33,491 nt of DNA, taken from the NCBI GenBank assembly GCA_020860645.1, contig JAJBTX010000111.1, positions 1-33,491 on the forward strand, given 5' to 3'. The notes under the pieces are model-generated. The model saw nothing but the letters and a program-made list of their open reading frames with translations, ran no database searches and was not told where the DNA came from. This DNA is from Lachnospiraceae bacterium. GTDB lineage: Bacteria; Bacillota; Clostridia; Lachnospirales; Lachnospiraceae. Below are positions 7,074-15,300 of the stretch, piece after piece. The position numbers and the translations under genes were made by a program. The first letter of the stretch is position 1. Each line of letters opens with the position of its first letter.

Positions 7074-8969
7074 ATGAGTGAAGAATTCAGACTGACATAT
7101 GTGCACGAGATGGCAGAGGCAGTGCAGAAGCTGCAGGCCACCCGTGATAAGGTTGGCGCAGATTCCTGGGAGCTGCGTGTAAAGAACCAGACTCCCCACT
7201 GTAAATTCGGTGAGCAGGGTATCTGCTGCTGTATCTGCACGATGGGACCCTGCCGTATCACCCCGAAGGCGCCCAGAGGCATCTGCGGCTGTGATGTACA
7301 CGGCATCGTGGGACGTAACTATCTGAGATTTACCGCGGGCGGCGCGGCGACGCACTCCGATCACGGCCGCGAGATCTGCCACACCCTGTACGCTTCCAGC
7401 AAGGACGGCGCTTACAAGGTAAAAGACCCCGAGAAGCTGATCCGCATCGCGAAAGAGTGGGGTATCCAGACCGAGTATCGCGATATCTATGAGGTGGCGC
7501 ATGAGGTCGCGGAGATGGCTCTCATGGAGTACGGCAAGCCCTTTGGCGTATCCCGTTGGCTAAGCCGTGCGCCGCAGCACACCAGAGAGCTCTGGCACAA
7601 GGCGGAGATCGAGCCACGCGCGATTGACCGCGAAGTGTCCTGCTCGATGCATATGACCCATATGGGATGTTCTTCCAAGCCGGAAGCTCTGGTGCGTCAG
7701 TCTCTGCGCGCGGGCCTTGGTGATGGCTGGGGCGGCTCCATGTGCGGCACGGAGTTCTCAGACGTTCTGTTCGGCACGCCGAAACCGATCGAGACTGAGG
7801 CGAATCTTGGCGTCATGAATGCGGAGAACGTCAATATCGTTGTACATGGACATGACCCGTCGCTTTCCGAGATGATCTGCGAGTACGTGGAGGACCCGGA
7901 TCTGATCGCCTACGCGAAGTCCTTTGGCGCAAAGGGCATCACCGTATCCGGCGTCTGCTGTACTTCTAATGAAGTTGCAATGCGCCGCGGCATCCCGATG
8001 GCAGGAAACTTCCTGCAGCAGGAGAACGTGGTCCTGACCGGAGCCTGCGAGGCGATTGTCGTCGACGTGCAGTGTATCTTCCCGGCACTTGGACCCTTAA
8101 GCAAATGCTTCCATACGAAATTTATCACGACCTCTCCGATCGCGCAGATGCCGGATTCCGAGTTCGTTCGCTTCGACGTAGGAACCGCAGCCGAGAAGGC
8201 GAAATCGATCGTGAAGATGGCAATCGAGAACTTCCAGAACCGCAAGCCGGAGCTGGTGTACATACCGGATCTGAAGCGTCATGCGACGGTTGGCTATTCC
8301 GTCGAGGCGATCAAGAAGACGCTCGATACAGTTACAAACAGTCAGGTCGACGAGCTCGGCACGCTGAAGCCGCTGGTCGAGTGCGTGCGCTCCGGCGTCC
8401 TGCGCGGCGCGGTCGCGATGGTCGGCTGCAACAACCCGAAGGTGCGTCCGGACCGCTCTCACATCGAGCTGATGAAGAAGCTGATCGCGAACGATATCAT
8501 CGTCGTGGCTTCCGGCTGCTCGGCGCAGTCTGCTGCCAGAGCCGGCCTCATGGACAAGCGCGCGAAGAAGTACTGCGGTGCGGGTCTTAAGAGAGTCTGC
8601 GAGCTGGCGGACATCCCGCCGGTGCTGCACATGGGTTCCTGCGTGGATATCAGCCGCATGATGATTCTGGTATCTGATCTGGCGAAGGATTCCGGCTGGA
8701 ACATCGGTCAGCTGCCGGTTGTTGGCTGCGCGCCGGAGTGGATGTCTGAGAAGGCAGTTTCCATCGGCAACTATGTTGTTTCCACCGGTATTGATACCTT
8801 CCTCGGCATTGATCCCTATGTGGCGGGTTCCAGCGAGATGCTCTACTGGCTGACCGCGGGCGTGCGCGACTGGGTTGAGGCTGCCTTTACGATTGAGACC
8901 GACATGGAGAAACTCGAGAATGGCATCATTGAGCGTATCGAAGCCAAGAGAACGGCATTAGGTATCTAA
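7074..8969 (+). CDS. acsA: anaerobic carbon monoxide dehydrogenase catalytic subunit
   Basis: 631 residues, full-length CooS/AcsA. It interconverts CO2 and CO and, in acetogens, passes CO to acetyl-CoA synthase. C43 and C51 fit the D-cluster ligands; C52, C55, C60 and C71 fit the B-cluster (CKFGEQGICCCICTMGPC...GICGCD). C-cluster ligands are all visible in order: His in VVHGHDP, Cys in VCCTSNE, VQCIFP, VGCNNP, SGCSAQ and MGSCVD. The acid-base Lys lies in CAPEWMSEK near residue 560. TTAGGAG precedes the ATG. It is flanked on both sides by CooC-type ATPases, as expected for a nickel enzyme that needs maturation. Confidence 0.95.
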   Translation: MSEEFRLTYVHEMAEAVQKLQATRDKVGADSWELRVKNQTPHCKFGEQGICCCICTMGPCRITPKAPRGICGCDVHGIVGRNYLRFTAGGAATHSDHGREICHTLYASSKDGAYKVKDPEKLIRIAKEWGIQTEYRDIYEVAHEVAEMALMEYGKPFGVSRWLSRAPQHTRELWHKAEIEPRAIDREVSCSMHMTHMGCSSKPEALVRQSLRAGLGDGWGGSMCGTEFSDVLFGTPKPIETEANLGVMNAENVNIVVHGHDPSLSEMICEYVEDPDLIAYAKSFGAKGITVSGVCCTSNEVAMRRGIPMAGNFLQQENVVLTGACEAIVVDVQCIFPALGPLSKCFHTKFITTSPIAQMPDSEFVRFDVGTAAEKAKSIVKMAIENFQNRKPELVYIPDLKRHATVGYSVEAIKKTLDTVTNSQVDELGTLKPLVECVRSGVLRGAVAMVGCNNPKVRPDRSHIELMKKLIANDIIVVASGCSAQSAARAGLMDKRAKKYCGAGLKRVCELADIPPVLHMGSCVDISRMMILVSDLAKDSGWNIGQLPVVGCAPEWMSEKAVSIGNYVVSTGIDTFLGIDPYVAGSSEMLYWLTAGVRDWVEAAFTIETDMEKLENGIIERIEAKRTALGI

Positions 8970-8994
8970 ATCTGATAAGTAAAGAGGTGTGGAC

Positions 8995-9756
8995 ATGAAG
9001 ATTGCGGTTACCGGTAAAGGAGGAGTCGGCAAGACGACCTTTGCGGCGACGCTCGCAAGACTCTACGCGGACGAAGGAAAATCAGTTCTGGCCGCGGACG
9101 TGGACCCGGACGCGAACCTGGGGCTGGCCCTGGGATTTCCGGAGGACGTGCTGGACTCGATCATCCCGATTTCCAAGATGCGAAAGCTCGTAGAGGAGCG
9201 GACCGGCGCAGGCCCGGACAATACCTTTTACAAACTGAATCCGAATGTGAGCGATATTCCTGATACTTACAGCAAGACTTATAATGGAGTCAAGCTGCTG
9301 ACGCTCGGGACGGTGGAGACCGGAGGCGGCGGATGCGTCTGCCCGGAGCACGTGATGCTGCGGCGGATTCTCAGCAACCTGGTGATTCACCGGGACGAGG
9401 TGGTCATCATGGATATGGAGGCCGGTCTGGAGCATTTAGGCCGCGGCACCTGTGAGGTCATGGAACAGTTTGTGGTGGTTATCGAACCGGGGGCGCGCAG
9501 TGTGCAGACCTACAAAAATGTAAAACGACTTGCTCTGGATCTGGGAATCCGTCAGGTGCGCGTGGTGGCCAACAAGGTGCGCGGCGCGGAGGATGAGGAG
9601 TTTGTGCGCTCCCGGATTCCGGCGGAGGATCTGCTCGGCTTTATTCATTACAATGCCGAGGTGATCGACGCGGACCGGCAGGGAAAGGCTCCCTACGACG
9701 TGAGCCCGACCGCTACCGAGGAGATCCGGAGAATTAAGGAGATACTGGAACAATAA
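8995..9756 (+). CDS. CooC/AcsF-type nickel-insertion ATPase (second copy)
   Basis: 253 residues, with deviant Walker A GKGGVGKTT near the N-terminus, DVDPDANLGLALG as Walker A', and a CVC motif at C114-C116 (GGGGCVCPEH), the metal-binding CxC of CooC proteins. It differs clearly from the first CooC in the middle region, so it is not a recent duplicate. Lying between acsA and acsB1, it may serve acetyl-CoA synthase (AcsF-like) rather than CODH, but this is positional inference. ATG 8995 is preferred because GAGGTG (8984-8989) sits 5 bases upstream; the in-frame GTG at 8989 overlaps that site. Confidence 0.85.
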   Translation: MKIAVTGKGGVGKTTFAATLARLYADEGKSVLAADVDPDANLGLALGFPEDVLDSIIPISKMRKLVEERTGAGPDNTFYKLNPNVSDIPDTYSKTYNGVKLLTLGTVETGGGGCVCPEHVMLRRILSNLVIHRDEVVIMDMEAGLEHLGRGTCEVMEQFVVVIEPGARSVQTYKNVKRLALDLGIRQVRVVANKVRGAEDEEFVRSRIPAEDLLGFIHYNAEVIDADRQGKAPYDVSPTATEEIRRIKEILEQ

Positions 9757-9780
9757 ACCAATACGTATGGAGGTAACATC

Positions 9781-11919
9781 GTGACATTATTTGACAGAGT
9801 ATTTGGCGGCTCGCAGGAAATGTATGCGTGGGCCGAGAAAGCTGTTACGGAAGCAGTCGAGAAATATGGCGTTGACAAAGAAGTTTCTCTTCCGCAGACG
9901 GCATACTGCCTGCCCTGCTACTATGCAGTGACCGGCGAGAAGCTGACGAAGCTGGGCGAGGTACAGGAAGCGCTCGGCGGCAGAATCAAGAGTATGATGG
10001 AGCGCAAGGAGCGTCTCCACAACGTCTTCCAGGCGGGCATCGGCACCGCGCTGGCGGCGGAGATCATTGAGGCCATGAAGTATATCGACGGCGCGGAGCC
10101 CTATGCGGAGCCCTATGTCGGAAGCTTCTCCGACGCCTGGATTCGTGAGCTGGGCGTGCCGCTGGTCACCGGCGACATCCCGGGCGTGGCGGTTCTGATC
10201 AACGCGGCTCCGACGAAAGAGGAGGCTGTGGCTCTGGTCAAGAGCTATCAGTCCCAGGGTATCTTTGTAACCTGTACCGGAGGCATCTGTCAGCAGCTGA
10301 TCGACGCCGGCTATAAGACCGGATTCAACGTGCGTGTGACGCTGCTCGGCGACGAGATCACTTCCGTCATCCACGTCGTATCCGTGGCTCTGCGTGCAGC
10401 ACTGATCTTCGGCAACATCACGCCGGGCGATCTCGATAGCCTGATGGAGTACACGAAGGACCGTGTGTTCGCGTTTGTCAATGCCTATGCTCCGGTCGAT
10501 GATCTGACTGTGGGCTGCGGCGGCGGCGCGATCGCCTTCGGCTTCCCGGTCATCTCAAACGACCTGGTCAGCCTCAAGGACATGAACGTGCCGAAGAGCC
10601 TGATTCTGCAGGGCGATACATCCAAATTCAACGCGACGTCGCTTGACGCGCGCGATATCAAGATCAAGATCGCGCAGGTCGATATCCCGGTTTCCTTTGC
10701 TTCCGCATTCGAGGGCGAGATCATCCGCCGCGGCGATATGCAGGTTGAGTTCGACGGCTCCAGAAAGGACTGCTTCGAGCTGGTCTGCACGAAGGAAGCG
10801 GGCGACGTCGTCGATCACGGCTTCGAGCTTATCGGACCGGACTTCGATGCGATGGAAGTTGGAAGCAAGCAGCAGATTGCCTATATCGTCAATGTGGCGG
10901 GCAAGAATATGCAGTCCGACTTCGAGCCGGTGTTTGAGCGTAAGTTCCACAGCTACATCAACTGCATCGAGGGCGTGATGCACACCGGACAGCGCGACAT
11001 GATCCGCGTCCGTATCAGCAAGAGCACCTTCGAGGCGGGCTTCCGCGCGAAGGATCTGGCGGAAGTGCTGTATGTCAATATTAAGAATGAGTTCGATGCG
11101 GTTGTCGACAAGTGTTCTGTGACGATTGTGACCGATCCGGCACAGTGCACAAAGCTTCGCCATGAGCTGGCGACGCCGGCTTACGATGCGCGTGATGAGA
11201 GACTGACATCCCTGACTGACGAGTCCGTGCCGGTTTACTACAGCTGCATCATGTGCCAGGCCTTCTCGCCGAGCCATGTGTGCGTGGTTACCCCGGAGCG
11301 CCTCGGACTCTGCGGCGCCGTTTCGTGGCTTGACGCGAAGGCGACGAACCAGCTTGACCCGCAGGGACCCTGCCAGGTTATCACCAAGGAGCGCGTGATC
11401 GACGAGAACCTTGGACGCTATGAGGATGTCGATGAGGCGGTCAACAAGTTCTCTCAGGGTGCTCTGGAGCACGTGACGCTCTACTCCATCATGGAAGACC
11501 CGATGACCTCCTGCGGCTGTTTCGAGTGCATCTGCGGTATCGAGCCCTTCTCGAACGGCGTGATTATCGCGAACCGTGAGTATGCGGGCATGACGCCTCT
11601 GGGCATGACCTTTGCGGATCTCGCCTCCATGACCGGCGGCGGCGTGCAGACCCCGGGCTTCATGGGCCACGGCAAGCACTTCATCTCTTCCAAGAAGTTC
11701 ATGAAGGCAGAGGGCGGCGTGGAGCGCATCGTCTGGATGCCGAAGGATCTGAAGGATCAGGTGAGCGAGCGTCTGAACGAGACCGCGAAGGAGCTCTACG
11801 GCATCGACAACTTCTGCGATATGATCGGCGATGAGACCGTCTCCACTGACCCCGAGTCTCTGCTCGAGTTCCTGACCGAGAAAGGCCACCCGGCGCTTGG
11901 CATGGAGCCCATGATGTAA
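9781..11919 (+). CDS. acsB: CO-methylating acetyl-CoA synthase, copy 1
   Basis: 712 residues. It condenses CO, the corrinoid methyl group and CoA. The A-cluster is complete: [4Fe-4S] ligands C489, C492, C501 and C511 (CIMCQAFSPSHVC...GLC), and the C578-G-C580 motif that holds the distal nickel. Residues ~1-310 are the CODH-docking/gas-tunnel domain, ~311-475 the middle domain and the rest the A-cluster domain. The N-terminal domain is less canonical than that of copy 2 and has extra cysteines, including C43xxC46 (AYCLPC) where other ACS proteins have no CxxC. The C-terminal half is almost identical to copy 2. GTG start behind GGAGGT at 7-base spacing. Confidence 0.93.
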   Translation: MTLFDRVFGGSQEMYAWAEKAVTEAVEKYGVDKEVSLPQTAYCLPCYYAVTGEKLTKLGEVQEALGGRIKSMMERKERLHNVFQAGIGTALAAEIIEAMKYIDGAEPYAEPYVGSFSDAWIRELGVPLVTGDIPGVAVLINAAPTKEEAVALVKSYQSQGIFVTCTGGICQQLIDAGYKTGFNVRVTLLGDEITSVIHVVSVALRAALIFGNITPGDLDSLMEYTKDRVFAFVNAYAPVDDLTVGCGGGAIAFGFPVISNDLVSLKDMNVPKSLILQGDTSKFNATSLDARDIKIKIAQVDIPVSFASAFEGEIIRRGDMQVEFDGSRKDCFELVCTKEAGDVVDHGFELIGPDFDAMEVGSKQQIAYIVNVAGKNMQSDFEPVFERKFHSYINCIEGVMHTGQRDMIRVRISKSTFEAGFRAKDLAEVLYVNIKNEFDAVVDKCSVTIVTDPAQCTKLRHELATPAYDARDERLTSLTDESVPVYYSCIMCQAFSPSHVCVVTPERLGLCGAVSWLDAKATNQLDPQGPCQVITKERVIDENLGRYEDVDEAVNKFSQGALEHVTLYSIMEDPMTSCGCFECICGIEPFSNGVIIANREYAGMTPLGMTFADLASMTGGGVQTPGFMGHGKHFISSKKFMKAEGGVERIVWMPKDLKDQVSERLNETAKELYGIDNFCDMIGDETVSTDPESLLEFLTEKGHPALGMEPMM

Positions 11920-11944
11920 CAATTATTGTTTTTATCACCCGACG

Positions 11945-11978
11945 AAGGGGAGCCCTGAAATTTTCAGGGTTTCCCTTT
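11945..11978 (+). terminator. stem-loop after acsB1, probable weak terminator or processing hairpin
   Basis: The core CCCTGAA-ATT-TTCAGGG (11953-11969) is extended by AAGGG/CCCTT outside, giving a long hairpin 26 bases after the acsB1 stop. A solid U-run does not follow (CGGAGCGTGCG), so it may act as a 3'-end stabiliser. A new promoter starts 18 bases downstream. Confidence 0.55.
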
Positions 11979-11996
11979 CGGAGCGTGCGAAAAGCT

Positions 11997-12024
11997 TTTA
12001 CTTTTCTTTTATTTGTGTTATAAT
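11997..12024 (+). promoter_or_regulatory. promoter of the corrinoid protein/methyltransferase unit
   Basis: TTTACT (11997-12002), a 16-base spacer and TATAAT (12019-12024) with the extended -10 element TGT immediately upstream. It lies 35 bases before the acsD start and its AAGGAGG site. TTGTGTTATAATTTACGG over the -10 has only a weak Rex resemblance (9 of 14). Confidence 0.65.
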
Positions 12025-12058
12025 TTACGGAGATATTTTTTAAGGAGGATACATACCA

Positions 12059-13000
12059 ATGCCATTCAATGGAAAATCAGGAAAATTCAATGCTTCCATC
12101 AACACAGTCGAGATCGGCTGCGGCGAGAAGGCAATCAAGATTGGCGGCGAGAACGTTTATCCGTTCTACACCTTTGACGCGCCGATCGAGAACGCGCCGA
12201 AGATCGGTGTCATGATTTCCGACCTCGGCCTGGAGAATGAGCCGGCGGGCGTGAAGGCCTACTATGAGGGCTGCAGCAGCTTCGCTGAGATCGCGCAGAA
12301 GGCTGCCGCGATGCCGGGAGCAGATTTCGTCTGCCTGAAGCTTGAGGGAGCGGATCCCAACGGCGAGAACAAGTCCACCGAAGAGTGCATGACCATTCTG
12401 AAAGAGGTCGTTGACGCCATCGACGTACCGCTTGTCGTGTACGGCTGCAAGAACGTGACGAAGGATGCCGAGCTTTTGACGAAGGCGGCAGAGGTTGCTC
12501 AGGGAAAGAATGTCCTGATCCTGGCGGCGAAAGAAGAGAACTACAAGGGTATCGGCGCAGCCGCGGGCCTTGCCTATAATCAGAAGGTCGGTGCGGAATC
12601 CGCCGTTGATATCAACCTTGCAAAGCAGCTTAACGTATTGATTTCCCAGCTCGGCGTAGCCCCGGCGAACGTTGTGATGAACGTCGGTACCGCGGCTGTC
12701 GGATACGGTTTTGAGTACGTGGTTTCCACGATGGATCGTGTCAAGGCGGCGGCTCTGTCCCAGGGCGACGCGCAGCTTCAGATGCCGATTATTACGCCGG
12801 TTGCCGATGAGGCATGGAGCACCAAGGAGGCGATTGCCTCTGAGGAAGATATGCCGGAGTGGGGCGATCAGGAAGCCCGCGGCATCGGCATGGAGGTATC
12901 CACGGCCGCTTCTGTACTGGCGTCCGGTTCCAACGCAGTCATTCTGAAACATCCGACTTCCGTTGCGACCATATCTGCATTGATCAAAGAACTGGTGTAA
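12059..13000 (+). CDS. acsD: corrinoid iron-sulfur protein small subunit (ACDS delta subunit)
   Basis: 313 residues, near the usual ~320 for AcsD. A TIM-barrel-like protein without Fe-S cysteine motifs. The N-terminus contains EIGCGEKAIKIGGENVYPFY, typical of the CdhD/AcsD family, followed by VCLKLEGADPNGENKS and VVYGCKNVTKD. It pairs with AcsC to carry the cobamide that moves the methyl group from AcsE to AcsB. AAGGAGG is placed 12 bases before the ATG. acsC follows after 21 bases. Confidence 0.93.
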   Translation: MPFNGKSGKFNASINTVEIGCGEKAIKIGGENVYPFYTFDAPIENAPKIGVMISDLGLENEPAGVKAYYEGCSSFAEIAQKAAAMPGADFVCLKLEGADPNGENKSTEECMTILKEVVDAIDVPLVVYGCKNVTKDAELLTKAAEVAQGKNVLILAAKEENYKGIGAAAGLAYNQKVGAESAVDINLAKQLNVLISQLGVAPANVVMNVGTAAVGYGFEYVVSTMDRVKAAALSQGDAQLQMPIITPVADEAWSTKEAIASEEDMPEWGDQEARGIGMEVSTAASVLASGSNAVILKHPTSVATISALIKELV

Positions 13001-13021
13001 TCGAGGAGGAGGAATCATACC

Positions 13022-14368
13022 ATGGCTTTAAAAGGATTAGATATTTTCAAACTGACACCCAAGACGAACTGCAAGGAGTGCGGCAGCCCGACCTGCATGG
13101 CCTTCTCGATGAAGGTGGCGCAGGGCGCGGTGGATCTTTCCAAGTGCCCGCATATGTCGGAGGAGGCTCTTGCGACGCTGTCCGAGGCGACGGCTCCGCC
13201 TATGAAGACGATCAAGGTCGGTACCGGCGACGCCGAGTACAGCCTGGGCGGTGAGACCGTTCTGGCCAGACATGAGAAGACCTTTGTCAGCAGACCGCGT
13301 TTCGCGGTGAACCTGACCGCAGACATGGATATCGACGTGGTGATGGCGGAAGTAAAGAAGGTAGATTATGACCGTATCGGCGAGCAGATGCACGCGGAGA
13401 TGGTCTACGTGGAGTATACCGGTGACAGCGCGGCTTATGTTGAGGCTGTGAAGAAGGTCTGTGGCATCGGCAAGACGATCATCCTTGGCTGCAAGGACGT
13501 CGCGGCGGCGAAGGCAGCCCTCGAGGTATGCAAGGCTGAGAAGCCGATCCTGGATGGAGCGGACGCTTCCAACTATGCGGACATGGTTGCCGCTGCAAAG
13601 GATGCGGGCGCGGTGCTCGGCGTGACCGGAGCGGATATCAATGAGCTCTACGACACGACTGCTGCGATTGAGAAGCTGGGTTACAAGGAACTCGTGCTCG
13701 ACACGACCGGAGCGGATATCAAGACAACCTTCGCGACCACGGTGCAGGTGCGCCGTGCCTGCCTGGCAAAGACCCCGGACAGAACCTGCGGCTATCCGTC
13801 GATCGTAAATCTTTCGAAGATTGCGCCGAACGATGAGCCGATGCAGATCGCGCTCGCGTCCATGTTCGTGCTGAAGTACGGCTCCATCATCGTGATGGAT
13901 ACGATGAACTATGCCAGAGCGCTTCCGCTGTATGGCCTGCGTCAGAACGTTTACACCGATCCGCAGAAGCCGATGAAGGTGGAGCCGGGCATCTATCCGC
14001 TGAACGGCGGCGATGAGAATTCGGTTGTGCTGACGACGGTTGACTTCGCGCTTACCTACTTCGTGGTTTCCGGCGAGCTGGAGCGCTCCGGCGTGCCCTG
14101 CAACCTCGTGATCAGCGACGCGGGAGGACTTTCCGTGCTGACGTCCTGGGCGGCCGGCAAATTCTCCTCGACCTCGATCTCGAAGTTCATCATCGAGAAT
14201 GTTGAGCCGAAGATTAAGTGCAGGAAGCTGATCATCCCCGGAAAGGTCGCCGTGCTGAAGGGCGATGTGGAAGCGAAGCTTCCGGGCTGGGAAGTGATCG
14301 TGGCTCCGAACGAAGCGGTGCAGCTTGTAAAATTCCTGAAGGACATGCAGGCGGCCGGAGAGATTTAA
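13022..14368 (+). CDS. acsC: corrinoid iron-sulfur protein large subunit (ACDS gamma subunit)
   Basis: 448 residues. The N-terminal [4Fe-4S] domain has C17, C20, C25 and C42, the same positions as in the Moorella protein. A TIM barrel follows, and the C-terminal ~130 residues form the corrinoid-binding domain (LVISDAGGLSVLTSWAAGKF). The Fe-S cluster reductively reactivates Co(II). It partners with AcsD. GGAGGAGG precedes the ATG. A hairpin and acsE follow, consistent with a shared transcript. Confidence 0.94.
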   Translation: MALKGLDIFKLTPKTNCKECGSPTCMAFSMKVAQGAVDLSKCPHMSEEALATLSEATAPPMKTIKVGTGDAEYSLGGETVLARHEKTFVSRPRFAVNLTADMDIDVVMAEVKKVDYDRIGEQMHAEMVYVEYTGDSAAYVEAVKKVCGIGKTIILGCKDVAAAKAALEVCKAEKPILDGADASNYADMVAAAKDAGAVLGVTGADINELYDTTAAIEKLGYKELVLDTTGADIKTTFATTVQVRRACLAKTPDRTCGYPSIVNLSKIAPNDEPMQIALASMFVLKYGSIIVMDTMNYARALPLYGLRQNVYTDPQKPMKVEPGIYPLNGGDENSVVLTTVDFALTYFVVSGELERSGVPCNLVISDAGGLSVLTSWAAGKFSSTSISKFIIENVEPKIKCRKLIIPGKVAVLKGDVEAKLPGWEVIVAPNEAVQLVKFLKDMQAAGEI

Positions 14369-14379
14369 ACTGTGAATGG

Positions 14380-14402
14380 CCCCGTCGCCTTCCGCGGCGG
14401 GG
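14380..14402 (+). other. intercistronic hairpin between acsC and acsE
   Basis: CCCCGTCGC-CTTCC-GCGGCGGGG forms a 9-bp GC-rich stem with one T-G wobble, 11 bases after the acsC stop. The following bases (TACAAATAAATAATC) are not a U-run, so an RNA-stability or processing element is more likely than a terminator. Confidence 0.55.
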
Positions 14403-14435
14403 TACAAATAAATAATCAAAAAGGAGAACATGACT

Positions 14436-15221
14436 ATGGCAAAATTTGTAGTAATCGGTGAGAGACTGTCCACGACCGCACCGAGCGTCAACAAGGCTTT
14501 CACCTCGAGAGATCCGGAGCCGATCATTCAGCGCGCGAAGCAGCAGCTGGACGCGGGCGCGACCTATCTGGATGTCAACATCGGACCGGCTGAAAACGAT
14601 GGACCCGATCTGATGAAGTGGGCGGTGCAGCTGCTTCAGAGCGAGTTCGACAATGTCCCGCTGGCGCTTGATACGGCGAACAAGGCCGCGATCGAGGCGG
14701 GCATCTCCGTCTACAACCGCGCGAAGGGTAAGCCGATCGTCAACTCCGCTGACGCTGCGGGCAGAATCGAGTACATAGACCTCGCCGCCGCAAATGACGC
14801 CATTGTCATCGCTCTGTGCAACGGCGAAGGCATCGCGAAGGACAACGACGAGCGTATGATGTACTGCCAGACCATGCTTGAGAGAGGTATGGAGCACGGC
14901 ATGGATCCGTCCGATCTCTGGTTTGATCCGCTGTTCCTTGTCATCAAGGGCATGCAGGACAAGCAGATGCAGATTCTGGAATGCATCAAGATGATTTCCG
15001 ATATGGAGCTGAACTCCACCGGCGGTCTTTCCAATAACTCGAACGGCATGCCGAAGCACATTCGTCCGATCATGGACTCCGCGATGGTTGCCATGGCTAT
15101 GATGTGCGGCCTGACCTCCGCGATCGTGAATCCGAACGACCTGCGTCTGATGGAGACGATCAAGTCCTGCGATATCATCAAGAATAACAATCTGTATGCA
15201 GACTCCTATCTGGAGATCTGA
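14436..15221 (+). CDS. acsE: 5-methyl-THF:corrinoid iron-sulfur protein methyltransferase
   Basis: About 261 residues, the length of Moorella AcsE (262). Pterin-binding TIM barrel: YLDVNIGPAEN (first conserved Asp/Asn), LALDTAN, WFDPLF with the third Asp, and GLSNNSNGMPKHIRP with the Asn that assists N5 protonation. It transfers the methyl group of methyl-THF to Co(I) of AcsCD. Two Met codons, 14430 and 14436, are possible; AAGGAG (14421-14426) is 3 bases from the first and 9 from the second, and MAKFVVIGE looks like the natural N-terminus. Confidence 0.93.
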   Translation: MAKFVVIGERLSTTAPSVNKAFTSRDPEPIIQRAKQQLDAGATYLDVNIGPAENDGPDLMKWAVQLLQSEFDNVPLALDTANKAAIEAGISVYNRAKGKPIVNSADAAGRIEYIDLAAANDAIVIALCNGEGIAKDNDERMMYCQTMLERGMEHGMDPSDLWFDPLFLVIKGMQDKQMQILECIKMISDMELNSTGGLSNNSNGMPKHIRPIMDSAMVAMAMMCGLTSAIVNPNDLRLMETIKSCDIIKNNNLYADSYLEI

Positions 15222-15236
15222 TCAGAGAGAGATAAG

Positions 15237-15259
15237 GAGGCACAAACATTTTGTGCCTC
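15237..15259 (+). terminator. perfect 10-bp hairpin between acsE and acsB2
   Basis: GAGGCACAAA-CAT-TTTGTGCCTC is a perfect inverted repeat followed by TTTGTATATAA, a weak U-run. It lies 15 bases after the acsE stop and can act as a partial terminator that lowers transcription into acsB2. No convincing promoter is visible between it and acsB2. Confidence 0.6.
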
Positions 15260-15300
15260 TTTGTATATAAGCAGACATATAAACAGGAGGTAATTGTAAA

